Positions 23,601 to 35,929 of a stretch of DNA of 64,000 nt are shown piece after piece; the stretch's first letter is position 1; every line of letters begins with the position of its first letter. The notes under the pieces are model-generated. The model ran no database searches. It was not told where the DNA came from and saw only the letters and a program-made list of their open reading frames with translations. A program made the translations under genes and the position numbers. The DNA comes from Cyclaneusma minus (lineage: Eukaryota; Ascomycota; Leotiomycetes; Marthamycetales; Marthamycetaceae). The stretch is taken from assembly GCA_037179335.1 (NCBI GenBank), contig JAKZHN010000016.1:186001-250000 (forward strand), given 5' to 3'.

Positions 23601-26065
23601 GCTGTTTTTTCCTAATTTATATTTTTAGCTTCTTATTAGCTTTAGCCTTTATTTTGCAAAAGATAGGTTAATTTTTTTTAAATAAAAATCAATAATTTAA
23701 AATAGCTATTTATTTATATAAAGGGATTAATTAAAGCTTTTGATAATATATGTTTTTATATATATATATATGTAGATTAAGCCTTTTAGAAATTTATTTG
23801 TTTATTCTTTTAATAGTATAATAATCGCAGTTTTTTTAAATAATTAAAACCTTAATTAATTTATTAAATATTATTACCTTATAAAAATTACCAATGGGTT
23901 TTGGTTTTATATAATATATTTTTTTATGTTATAGCTTTTAAATATATTATTTATTTTTAATAAGCTTTGGAAATTCCAATTAATTAAATTTGATAATTTC
24001 AGGCTAATCTTTTTTTCACCAATTATTATAATTCTTTTTCCAAAGCTTTAGCTATTTTTGCAATATATACTATTTTATTTTTCTCGGCATTTATATATAT
24101 TATAATATATAAGTTTTTTATATATATTTGCTTTAATTATAATTTAGCTATTTCTATTTTTTAAATTATATTTTAAAATTATCAAAATAACTTTTAAAAC
24201 TATTCTTTTAAAAAAAAATCAAATTGCAGCCAAGCTGCGAAATAAAAAAAGACTATTTTATAATATGATTAAAAGTCCGTTTTTATATTTTAAGAACGCA
24301 ATACCGTAATAAATAGCCAAAATAATTTCTTTTTTAATTTTAACCGGTATATATTTCAATAATTAATTAATTTATTTAAATATATTTATTTAATTAGATA
24401 TATAGTTAAAAGCGGCTATATTCAATACCTAATCAAAAAAAGCAATTTTACCAATTAATTCCTTAAAAAAATAAAATACTTTTTCGAATTTTTTAATTGG
24501 ATCTTTCTCAATGTTTTTTCTTATTTCTGTTTTAGGGGCAAAGCCTATCACTTTTAAATAATAAATATTAATTATTTTCAAAGCATTTTTTAATTTTTAT
24601 ACCAAATAATAAAACAAACCATTTTTAATTTAAAGCCCTTTTAATTATTTTTACCTTTATTATTATTGCGCTTTTTTTAATTTTTGCATTAAATAGTTTT
24701 AATAAAAATGCAAGCTTTATTAAATAGAAAATATGATTAAATGCAATACAAAATTAAATTATATAAATTGCAATTAAAATTATTGCAATTTTTATTAGAA
24801 ATTAATTTTATATATTAGCGAATGCATAATAAATTGCGCTAATTTAAATAGCTATATTATTTATTTTGGCTGCGCTAATTTCTTTTGGAAATATTAATTT
24901 AACCATTTTAAATATTATATATAATTATATTTAATTCAATTTTTAACATAAGCTATTAAAGCTTAATATTAATTAAAGCAAAAATAAAATTTTAAAGCAT
25001 TATAACAATTGCAAAATATTTCAAATTTGCAATTTAGCAACCTTTATACAAAATTTAAAAAAGCTATTTATTGCTATATATATGTTTATAAAAGCTATTG
25101 GCTGCAATTAATTGTCTTTTAATATATTTTCACAATATTTTAAAATTTTATTCTAATTGAATTATTTATTAAAAAAACATAGATTCTAATTATATAATTA
25201 TTAGCAATTAAGTTATATTTTTTTTAATTTGTTTAATTTAAAATAATTTTAAAATATATAAGCAATTAAATATTTTTAAAAAATCTTTCAATTGGTTTTT
25301 TTAAAAAAAAGAAAATATAATTATAATTGCAATAGCCGAATTTTTAGCGTTTTTGTTTTTTTTATTAAGCTGATAAATAATACTATTAATTATTAGCTTA
25401 ATAATGGTATTTACCAGGTTATTAATATTAATTATAAGCGGATTATTATTTAATAATATAGCTATTAAAATTTCAATAAATATAGCAACTATAATAATTG
25501 CAATAAATGCAAATATAGCGGCTATAGTTTTTAGGCTTTTAATATTAATTGTTTAGTTAATTAAAATATAAATTTTTACCGGATTTTAAATAATATAATA
25601 AATTTGCTTTTTAAAAAGCTTAATTATTATTTAAAAAAACCAATTTAAATAATTATTAAAATTAAAAACTAAAATACGCCATTTAGCGGCGCTATTATTC
25701 TTTTGGCTATAACTAATTATTGTAAATTAATTGGGAATTTTTATTTCTATAAAATTTATACTTTTTGCAATTTGCAACAAACTGCTTTAAATTAAAACTG
25801 GATAAATTATTTTATTTATTGCAAATTAGCAATTAAAAAAACCTTTTTTAAGCAAATAAGCTTAAAGATATAAGGCTTTTTAATTGCTTATAAAATCGTT
25901 TTAGTTTAAATTAAAAAACAAAATTAAATAGCCTTAATTTACGGAATTAAATTGTTTTAATTTTATAATATACGGCTATTGCATACGCGTATATATAAAG
26001 GAGCGTTTTAAGCTTAATTTAAAATTAAGAAAGCGACGGCAAAATAATCGCAATCCAGCTATTAA

Positions 26066-26291
26066 ATCAGCGAAGCCGGGCTTATCATTTATTAAAATCT
26101 AAATGGATATTATTTATAAATTTAAATAAAGGCAAGAAATAATTATATTAATTGCGGCAGAAAAAGAAAAAGAAGCTTACACCTTTATTATAAAACCATT
26201 TAAACTCTTTTGACGCTAACGCTGGCTATGGTGCACGGACCACCGCTAGCTGCCTAAGGCATTAAAGGGCGGATATTATCTTATTTTAATA
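26066..26291 (-). repeat. Copia LTR, right copy (5' LTR)
   Basis: Partner of the left LTR, less mutated: GTGCACGGACCACCGCTAGC is intact here but reads GTATACGGACC in the other copy, again C-to-T/G-to-A. The right edge meets gypsy B coding similarity within a few bases. Confidence 0.7.
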
Positions 26292-28187
26292 ATATTTATA
26301 ATTTCCAAAATAAGCAATATTGGATAATAATTTTTAATAATCATTGCATTAAAATCTTTATAATCCATAACAGGATAAAATTTTCTATTAATATAAAATT
26401 TAGCAATAAACATAAATAATAAATTTACCGCCGAATTTAATAATTGTATAAATTCTTAAATCAATATTATATTAAAGTATTTACGCAATTTTGTTTTTTT
26501 TAAATTATGAAAAATCCAAAAAAAAATCCGAATATAAATTTAATACAATAATTTAAAAAGCCCCTATATAAAAGCAAAATCTCTATATTTGCCCTATTAA
26601 AATGTTTAATAATATCAATGTATTGTAAAGAAATTATGAATTATTTAGAGTTTTTAAATAAATCCTTATATATAGCAAAATAAAAAAATAAAACCAGCAA
26701 ATTCTTTTCAATTCTTTACCGAAAAATTAAATATATTAAAAAGAAATTAATAATTTATTTAATATAAATTATTTAAAAACTTTTATAGCTAATGAATTAA
26801 TTAATAAATTAAATTGGCGCAGCTATAATTGGCTAAATATTATCAGCGGCTAGTTTATTTTAAAATCTTTAAATTCCATTAATAAAATATTATATATTTC
26901 AAGGCAATATAGTATAAAAAATACTATTGCTTTATTATTTAAAGAAATAATTTGGCATTTATTAATATTAATAATAATTAAAAAATACTGGCCAATGCAA
27001 TTATAAAAGGCTTTAATTAATTATAAATTTGCAATAAATTCTTTTACAGATTTAAAATTTCATATGATATTAAATTTTATATAAGTTTTATTTTTTTCCA
27101 ATATTTTGCAAAAAATTCGCATAAATTTATTATTAATTTCATCCGCTAAAACTGCTAAAATATTAGTATCGAATAGAAATAATTCTTGCAATAATGCTAA
27201 TATTGAAAATAATTAAATTAAGTTTAATAAATATAATAACGCTATTGCTATCCTATTCATTAAGCCCTTTAGCGGCGGGAAATGCTTTTTAAAGCGTTTT
27301 AATTAGCCATTCCAATTTTAGTATATTGCTATCTTTATTATTAAATTTTTGCCTTTTTATTAATATACTCCTTTGCTCCAGCCTAATAAAAACCTCCGCA
27401 ATAAATATATATATTTTTCTTTTTATATTTAATTTAAAAAAGTATAAATATCCAAAACTAATTTAATTTTTTAAAAAAGCATTTATATTTTGAAAATATT
27501 AAATTATTAAAATTCGTATTTCTTAAAAATCAATGATTAAAATTAGTATTTATAGAAAAAAATAAAAAATCATTAAAATAAACCTTTTTATTATTATATC
27601 CATAATCGGCCTATAAAATGCGCTCCGGCTTATTATTAATTAAATGCTTTTTCAATTTAAATTAATTTTTAACGCTTTATATAGCCGATTTTTATTGAGT
27701 ATAAATAATTAATAAAATTCCAAATAAATTATTAGTAATATTTATAATTATAGCCCTATTAAACCTTTTGCTATATATAAAGCAAATAGCTGTGTTATTT
27801 CCCAATTAAAAAACGTTTTACAATAAAGATTTAAAATAATTTATAAAATACTTATTTATACGCTAATTGGCTTTAATACCAATATTAAGCGGGCCGTAAT
27901 TATTAAATAATTACAATTTTAATATATTCCAAATTTGAAAAAAAAAAAAAGAATTGCTGGAATATAAGGATCCAAATTGGTATATATACCCTGAAACTCG
28001 GCATATATACCCTGCCTTATATTTCAGGCAAAAGACCTTTTCTTAAAAAAATGAATGAAAACAGCTTTGAATTATTCGGACCTTTTTTCAGCTATTTAAA
28101 TCGGCTTTCCAGGCTATTTCCAAAGCTGGTTTTATTGTATTTATTATTTACTTTACTTTTATATTAAATTCCAAGCTATTTATATCC
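26290..28187 (-). mobile_element. Gypsy B: RT N-half and upstream region (degraded)
   Basis: From about 26560 down to 26300 the minus strand reads LRKYFN, EFIQLLNSAVNLLFMFIA (family GFIRPSxSPAGAPVLFVxKKDG), then YPVMDYKDFNAMIIKNYYPI (family R.CVDYRGLNxITIKNRYPLP). The similarity stops at the copia LTR and resumes at 20470, which proves one RT was interrupted. Upstream (26.6-28.2 kb) should hold protease and gag, but I could not recognise them. Confidence 0.8.
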
Positions 28188-28550
28188 TAGCTTTTAAAAT
28201 CCAGCTTTAAAATCCAGCTTTAAAATCCAGCTTTAAAATCCAGCTTTAAAATCCAGCTCCAGCTTTAGCTCCAGCTTTAGGTCCAGCTCCAAAATCCAGC
28301 TCCAGCTTTAGCGTATATATATTAAAGTCCGGGGAAAGCAGCCTGGTATATATTATAGCGGAGAGGAAGGGCAAGGGTAAGGGTGAGGGCTTGGCATAAC
28401 ATGGATATAATTAGCATAATGTAAATAAACAGCGCGGGGACTTTTGATATACGCTGCAGCGCGCGCAAAATTGAAAATAGAGCTGGAGAAGCTGCTGGAG
28501 CTTGCGCCGAAGGGCTGGAGCCCTTTGCAAAAGCTGGAGCGTGGTGGTGG
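28188..28550 (-). repeat. (AGCTCC)n-armed element, copy iv (inverted)
   Basis: The left arm has six tandem AAAATCCAGCTTT/AAAATCCAGCTCC units. The core is the reverse complement of copies i-iii (GGGCAAGGGTAAGGGTGAGG, then GGCATAACATGGATATAATT and CGCTGCAGCGCGCGCAAAA). The right arm is GGAGCT-type. It lies inside gypsy B upstream of RT. Ordinary GC persists in the core and right arm to about 28610. Confidence 0.72.
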
Positions 28551-29049
28551 TGGTGGTCGCGATGTTTGATTTTGCTGCGGAGACATTTGGCGGGTGGCGG
28601 GCCCGGGTAAATACCGGCGCTTAAGTTTTATTATATATCGACCGGGCCCAAATTGCTAAAAAAAAGATTTTTACCTGAAATATAAAATAGGGTATCTATG
28701 CCGAATTTTAAAATATATATGCCGATTTGGATTCGGAATATAATATATTTTTTAATATTATTTAATAAATAAAAGCAATGTAATTTAGCTTATTATAGGA
28801 TTTTTATAATTTTTTAAAAATTAAAATAATTTTTAAATTCCATTAACTAAAATGTTATGTTATTTTTAAATAATTTAAAAATACTTGGTTTTTTCCTTTT
28901 ATAGCAATTACGTTAAATATTAAAACCTAATATAAATAAATATTAAAAACCCGATTAATTTAATTCTAGTGGTAAAAAACGTTTGGGTTATTAAAAAAAA
29001 ATCAATTTTTTAAAATGATTTATTTGAAAATCAAATGATTTATTTATAA

Positions 29050-29550
29050 GGGATTTACTAATGCTACAAAATAGTTTTCATAAATCTACAAAACATTTCC
29101 GGATTGGAATAAGCGCAGCCGCGAAGCGGTGGCCCGTGCGCCGCCCCGGAATAAAATTTGTAAATTAAGACTTTTTAGCCTTGTGTTTTTCACGTTTATA
29201 AAATTCAGAGTTTTCCAATTATAAATATATAAAATTTATATAATTAATTGAAAAATTGGCTTTTAAATAAAATAAAATGCATTTTTCAAATAATTTTCCC
29301 AAAACAACTATATTTTGGGCTATATTTGAGCTTTTTTAATAAAAAGAACTTTATTAAAAAGCCAATTATTTGGAATTTATTAATATAAAGGTTAATAGAA
29401 ATTATATATATATTGTTATAGCGAAGAAAATCGAAGATACCAATTTTATTGCGAGGCGGTGCACGGGCCACCGCTTTGCGGCTGCGCTTATCCGAATCCG
29501 GATTTTTTTTGTAGATTTATAAAAACCATTTTATAGCATTAGTAAAACCC
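29050..29550. mobile_element. 501-bp element with ~110-bp terminal inverted repeats
   Basis: Left arm 29050-29160 and right arm 29440-29550 are inverted copies: GGGATTTACTAATGCT / AGCATTAGTAAAACCC, then TAAATCTACAAAA, ATAAGCGCAGCCGC, AAGCGGTGGCCCGTGC and a CCGCC(C/T)CG block. The inner ~270 bp is A+T-rich and non-coding. The arms keep a GC-rich 40-bp core although surrounded by mutated DNA. No target duplication longer than TA could be seen. It resembles a foldback or MITE-type element and is nested in the 5' part of gypsy B. Confidence 0.85.
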
Positions 29551-30426
29551 ATGTATAATAAGCCTATAAAAAAGCAATAGCATTAAATTAAAATTCTATT
29601 GGTATATTTGCTTTTATTTGAACGCTAGTACTTTTCTTTATTATTATATATTAGCATTTTATAATTCTTTAATTTGCCAAGCCTATTTATTAATAATAGC
29701 TTAAAAAACATTGCTGCATTAACCTATTAATAAAGCCATCCTTTTAAAAAATAATTAAAAATATCCTATTAAAAATAAAAATAAACTTTTAAAAAAATCC
29801 ATAATTTAAAAAATCTATATTAGCCCGTAAATAGCATTATTAAATTGCTTGATCTTGGTAAATTATTAAATAATATATAATTTCAATTAAAATGCTTTTT
29901 ATATTAATTATAAACGTGCTTATAATAATATCTATATTAAAAATAATACCCAAAATAATAATAATCCAAATAAAATTTTAATTTAAAAAACAAAGCCGGA
30001 GTATTAGAAAGAAATCGTTAATTAAATACAAAAAGCAGTATATTTAAATTTTTAGCATTTAATATTTTTAAAAATACTCAATTAATTCCAAAATCCAATA
30101 AAATCATTATTATTAATATTAAATATAGCGCTTTTTATATTAAGGCTTATTATATTGGCTGTATTATATTAATAAATTATAGCTAATTTATAAATTATTG
30201 CAAATAATAAAATAAAATAAATAATAATAATTTATACTAATACTCGTCGAGATATTTTATTAATAAATTGCTCACCAATTGGAAATTTCAAATAATATAT
30301 CCTTATTAAGCTGTAGCATAGATATTAATTTATTTATTTGCAGCGCTAATAACGTAGGCATTTTAAAAAGCGAAATTTTTCAATTATTAATTGCAATAAT
30401 TATAGCCGGATCGGAGATTACAATTA

Positions 30427-30613
30427 AAATATTATAATAAAAATCCTAAAAAGGCTATTGCAAATAAGCGGTCAAATATATAAATTAATTATAAGCCAGT
30501 AAAAATAATCCCTATGCGCAGATTTTTTATAAAGACTGCGTGCTAACTAAGCTATTACTAGCTACGCTAGGCCCGTGGCGGAGCCACGGCCGTCCCCGAG
30601 GGTCCCCGTCACA
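30427..30613 (-). repeat. Gypsy B 5' LTR (187 bp)
   Basis: Partner of 15014-15200. Its outer end (minus strand) reads TGTGACGGGGACCCTCGG, an LTR-like TG start. The inner two-thirds is more mutated than the partner copy, whereas the outer third is less mutated. Confidence 0.8.
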
Positions 30614-33420
30614 CCTGCCAAAACACCCTGGTCATGTGCAGGGGGTCACGCCACCCCTGCACGTGTAAGCGAGGGAGGAACGCATAATACCTCCAATCTA
30701 TAGAATAGCCTTCCTTCCTTAATATAATATATTTAAAGGCTCCAGCCTACGTTGGATTTAAATACTAATTTTAAATTTGTTAATTTGCTTTTAATATCAA
30801 TTTTTATATTTTTTCATTTTTTTTAAATATCAGCTATAATGGATTGCCCTTATTCTCTTAGGGTTTTTAATTCTATAACCAAAGCAATTGCTTGGTTAGC
30901 AGCTAATTTAAAATTAATAAAAATAGGTAAAATATTACATTTAAATGGCTTTATATTATACCTATGCATTATAAAAAAAACTTATTTTTATTATTTTTAT
31001 TATATAAATATTAATTAATAACTAAATATAAAATAATAATTTAGCCTAGCTTTTTTAATTATAATTTATAAAAGTTTATACAAATCTTTTAATAATTGTA
31101 TTTATTTATTTTATAGCGCTATTTATTTCTAAATGAAAAACTATAAATATCTTTTTATTATTATTTTTAGCAATTTGCAAAACACTTTTCAAAATAAATT
31201 AATAAATTGCAATCCTTAACTGGAAATAATATATAAAAATAAATCATAATATAGATAATAAAACTTGATAAAAAAATCTGCTATTAATTTTGCTATAATT
31301 TTTTTAAAAATTAAATAATTATTTCTTCATTTGAACGGTTAATTATTACAATAATATTTATATAATTATTGCTTTTTAATAAATTTATTATAAAATCTAT
31401 AAAAATTTGCAATTAAATTTAATCCGGAATTAATAAAAGTTTTAAAACTCCATGGTTTTTATTTCTCCAAATTTTTATATCTTAAAATAGATTGCAATTT
31501 GCAATATATCTTTTTATATTTTGCTTTATAAAATGCTAAAAAAACCATTTAAATAGTAACCCGTATATATATTCTATATTAAAATAGCCCGCAATAATAT
31601 TATTATATAGTTTTTAAATAAACCCTATTTTTAAAAATTTATATTTTAGTATTTATAGCCTTTATACATTTTTATATATTATTTGTCCTTTTTTATTCAA
31701 TTCAACATCCATAATTAATATACTTAACTTTCACTTTAATAATAGCCGCTTTATATCGTTTTTCTATTTTTTTAAAAAAGAATCTTTAATTTATATATAT
31801 ATAACATCCAATTTTTCTTTTATCAATCTAAATATATTTTTCTATATTTTGATTATATTGGTAAATTCCAATAATTCGTTTATTACTAATATTAAAATAG
31901 CTATTCTATTTATAATGCTTAAATTATTCTTTTCCTTTTTTGATAAAACAGCTATTTTATAAATAAGTCTTTTATTTAATAAATTCGCAAATATATTTTG
32001 GTTTTATTTGGATAAAATATTAATTATAGTATTTTATTTCCCTAATATATATACAATTACAAAATTATAATTTGCTAATACAAAAGCCTATTTATTTAGC
32101 ATTTAAATAGTATATAAATCTTTATCAAATATTCCAAATTTTGATAATTTATATATATTTGGAAAAGTTTTTGCATTATTTTTAAATTAATTGCAAATTT
32201 TTTAAAGCATTTAATAATTGCTAATAATTCCTTATTATAAATTGGATAATTGTATTTTGCAAGCTAATTTCTTTTTCAAAAAAAAGGCAATAGCTTAAAC
32301 TGTTTTATTATTTTCTATTTAAAATAATATTTTGCCAATATTATAGCCTAATGCATTAATTTCTATATATATTTCAAATTTTAAATTAAGTATTATTAAA
32401 GTTAGGGCAATTTTTTTTTAAATTGTGTAAACGCTTTCTTGGCTTTTATAATTTATTTAAAAAACTGGTCATTTTTAACCAAAGCCGTAATAAATAAACA
32501 AAGCTTGGAAAGAATTTATATAAATTTCCTATAAAAATTGGCAAATTCTAAAAATTCCTAAACGCTTTTTAAATTAATAAACAACAGCCATTTGGTAATG
32601 GCTTTAATATTTTCAAAATTTATCATTATTCGTTCTAAAATTTTCTTTTTGTAGCTGGGTTTAATAATAAATCCTAAATATTTAATAAATATAATTTTAA
32701 ATTCGTATTTATTAATATTTAATTAAAATCTAATATTTCCCAGCTATTTAAAAACTTTATATATATTTTTTCAATATAGCTTTAAAAAACTATTTATATA
32801 AATTAATACATTATTTATATAGGCTAAGCAAAAATTATTTAAATATTTGGCCAAACAATAATTAATATATTGCTGAAAAATATTTTGGGCATTAGCCAGC
32901 CTAAAAAAAGTATTATTTATTTATATCATTTATATTAAATATAAAATTTTTTAAGCTATTTCTTTTTTAGCAATTCTAATTTTATAAAATACAGCAATTA
33001 TATTCAATTTAATAAATTATTTAATTTGGCCAATTGCTTATAAAGTTTTCTAAATTAAAAAAAATAGCAGTGTTTTTTTTAACTATCTTATCTAAAATTT
33101 AATAATTTATAAAAAAGAATAAGCCCCCTTTGGTTTTTTAACTAATAGCATTAAAATTATTGCTAGCGAATTATCTATTTATATAGATCCCTTTTTAAAA
33201 AAATTTATAAAACTTTTCTTTAATATTAAAAACTCCTTTTGGCTTATTTTATATATGCATTCCCAAAATACAATAGGACTTTTGCCGTTCATTTTCTTCA
33301 ATTTAATATAATAATTAATTTCTAAAACAAATTAAAAAAAAGCAATTTATCCGCTTTTTTCCAATTAAATTTATTTAATATATTCTATTAGTATTTTGGC
33401 AAAACCCGTTTTAAATTTAT
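30614..33420 (-). mobile_element. Ty3/gypsy element C pol (degraded)
   Basis: Minus strand, from high to low coordinates. About 33.25 kb reads KGS..DNSLAIILMLLVKKPKG (RT start). At 32.9-32.6 kb: RLANAQNIFQQYINYCL, then FCLAYINNVLIYI (family CVAYLDDILIYS, both Asp now Asn), KYLGFIIKP, ITKWLLFINLKSV and EFANFYRKF. At 32.5-32.3 kb: FEIYIEINALGYNIGKILF (RNase H). At 31.46-31.15 kb: LLLIPD, IFIDFIINLLKSNNYINIIV and KLIADFFIKFYYLYY (integrase core, family MDFI..LP.S.GY..I.V). At about 30.9 kb: ANQAIALVIELKTLRE. Similarity ends near 30.7 kb, at the border with gypsy B. Confidence 0.85.
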
Positions 33421-35580
33421 AAGCACTCTAATGTTTAAAGCCTTTTTTATTCTTATTAAAAAATAGGCAAAAGTCTAATAAATATTATTGCATTAATTTC
33501 TGCAATATTGATTTTCCAATAGAGCTATTTGCATTAATTACTAATTTTCTAATTATTTTATATAAAGCTTTATTTTTTCCTATAGGCATTAATTATTGCT
33601 TTTTCCTATTTTAATTAGGCTTGTTTTAATAGTACATTATAGCCGCAATATAGCATTATATATATAGCTGCTTTCTTTATAATATATTTTTAATATTTAA
33701 TTAAAGCCGTATTATATAAATAATAATTTTATAATTCAAATTATTGCTTATATATAAATTAATAAATTTTAAATTATTAAAAAACAATGCGCTGGAAATG
33801 GGTTTTTTATATAAAAGCGGAATTAATTATCTTAAAAAGCAAATATTTATTATTAATTAAAATAATAGCATAGCTTATTTAATTAATAAAAATAGAAATA
33901 ATAAAAGAGTTTGCTATTAATATATTGTTTTTTAATTCCATTTTTCGCTAAAAATCTAATTTTAAAATACGCTTTAATTTGCGTTTGGAAATTAAAGCGA
34001 TTAATTTTTCAAATTCTTTATATTTTTATTTAAATTAATTTTAGGAAAAGTATTTTAAACTCTATCCTTTTTTTTAAAGCTTCCGCAGGGAATAATCTGC
34101 ATTTTCGGACTGCGGATTTTTTAGCTTTGCATTAGAAATATTATTGTGCGGCCTTTTGAGCTTTTAAAATAGCTTTACTTATTTATTTGGCTTTTAAATT
34201 AAAAATCGCATTAATATTTATTGCATTTAAATTTATATAGCTATAATTAAAAATATTAACTAGCATTATTTCTAATTCTTTAATTTTAATACTATAATTT
34301 TAATATTTGGATTTCTTGGCTAAGCTTTTTAAAACCATTGCTATAATTTACAATTTATTAATATATAAAATATATAAAAAAAACCAATATATTGGCAAAA
34401 ATTATAATAGCAATAAAGCTAAAAAAAAAGCTTTTGGCGGAAATTTTAAATTTCAAATTTCTTCGGCTAAATTAAACCATTAATTTGCAATAAAAAATTA
34501 TTATATCTAGCAATAAAAATATTAAATTTCTTATTCTTTTTTTAAATTATCCTGGTCAATTTATTTAAAATTTCTATTTAAAACTCAGGATTTTCATACG
34601 CCAAATTTAATTATTTTTATAAAGCAATTGAAAATTCAATAGTAAAATTAAAAATGCCCGCAATATAGACTTTAATTCAAAATTGAATTTGCTTTGCAAT
34701 TATTTATAATATTTAATTATAAATATACCAAAATTATATATTGGCTAATTTGCCTATTAAGTCTATTTAAATTTTAGCTTTTATTTAGCTTTTCCAAATA
34801 AAATATTTTCTTTTATTAGATTTATTAAAAAATTTAATTTTTAGCAAAATTTAATAGCTATAAGCCATTAAAATATTCATTTTAAAACTACTAGCAAAAG
34901 CTACGCTTGTATTATTGTATTTTACTACTTTAATTGCTTTGCAGCATTTATTTTATAAAGCTGCAATAATTTAAATATCATTACTTTTTATATTAGCAAG
35001 CTGCTTTTAAATATAAATTGCTATTTATTAGTTTTTCTTTTTATTAAATTCAGCCAATAAAATAGCAAATATAATATATTTATTTAAAAAGCCTTTTTGC
35101 TAATATTAAATAATAAGATTCTCAATATATTAAATAATTGAAGCATTAGCTTAATATTGCTAAATTGCTATATATATAATAGCTTGCTGCTAAAAACTAA
35201 AAGCCTGTATTTATTGCATAGAAAAATAGTTTATATTTCTATTTATTTTTGGCTTTATTAATATTTTCCTAAATTTAAAAAAAAAGAAATTATATTATAA
35301 TTCAATGCTTTGCAATAGAATTAATTGGAAAATTTGAAATTTAATTCTAAATTAAAAGAAATTAATTTTATAAGATAAAAACCTGTTATTTATATGAATT
35401 TCTCTAGCTTTTATACCCCAATGGTTTATATGCATTTAATGCATCAATTTTAATTCCAAAATATTAAATTTATATAAAATATTTTATTTATTATAAGAAT
35501 AACGGGTATTACTTTAGCAATATTATAGTTTATTTTTAATGCCTATAAATATTTGTAATATTTTTGCATATAATTTGCTA
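33421..35580 (-). other. RIP-degraded DNA upstream of gypsy C RT
   Basis: Expected place of protease, gag and 5' LTR of gypsy C. A small less-mutated patch at 34075-34160 (TTCCGCAGGG...TTTTCGGACTGCGG) stands out, but I recognise nothing. Confidence 0.35.
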
Positions 35581-35587
35581 ATTATTT

Positions 35588-35640
35588 TAGCGGAAAGTAG
35601 GGTTTTTAAATACCGTATATATACCGTATAAAAAAACAAA
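35588..35640 (+). repeat. TTAGCGGA-type element end
   Basis: TTTTAGCGGAAAGTAGGG followed by TACCGTATATATACCGTATA. It matches the inverted ends at 49320-49340 and 49797-49860, allowing C-to-T/G-to-A differences. Confidence 0.5.
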
Positions 35641-35645
35641 CCGTA

Positions 35646-35766
35646 AAATTAAATAAACCATTAAATTATCGTATTTCTTAGTATAATTATTTTATTTAGC
35701 GCAATCTTTTTATTTAGCGCGATTACTGCGTTAAAAAATGTGATAATTTAATGGTTTATTTAATTT
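35646..35766. repeat. Inverted repeat, 25-bp perfect arms
   Basis: Arms 35646-35670 and 35742-35766 are perfect reverse complements (AAATTAAATAAACCATTAAA.../...TTTAATGGTTTATTTAATTT). A further ~15 bp outward match with transitions only. The loop contains two TATTTAGCGC units. It lies just inside the TTAGCGGA-type end, so it may be part of one small element. Confidence 0.75.
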
Positions 35767-35929
35767 AATGATTTAGTTTTTTATATAATATATATATAAT
35801 GCACTTAATATATATTATATTATATTATTTTTTAAATTATTCTTATAAGCGATATAAAATCAAAAATAATACAATTTTAAAGAACGGTACAATTTTAATG
35901 TTTATATTCTTTCTATAAATAATACGGAT

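Larger units (their letters stand above)
20471..26291 (-). mobile_element. Ty1/copia element nested in gypsy B (degraded)
   Basis: About 5.8 kb between two similar ~220-bp LTRs. The minus strand at about 21.65-22.0 kb reads LFALICINYNIKQF (family LRALIAIAA.....Q.DV), PIKSLYKFKxTAKN (family KSLYGLKQAPR), MFIKNKLQK, SKANSYFYI (family ADPCLY) and FLIYINNIAVAV. The last is the copia YVDD box with both Asp mutated to Asn. The element splits gypsy B RT between the 'YPLPLI' and 'LD.RNAYN' segments, so it arrived after gypsy B. No intact frame survives; the longest minus frame near 22.5-22.7 kb is 78 codons. Confidence 0.85.

Noticed and set aside
15009..30618. Clean 5-bp target duplication around gypsy B
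   Set aside because: Flanks CCCCC and CCTGC differ at two positions, so I do not claim one.
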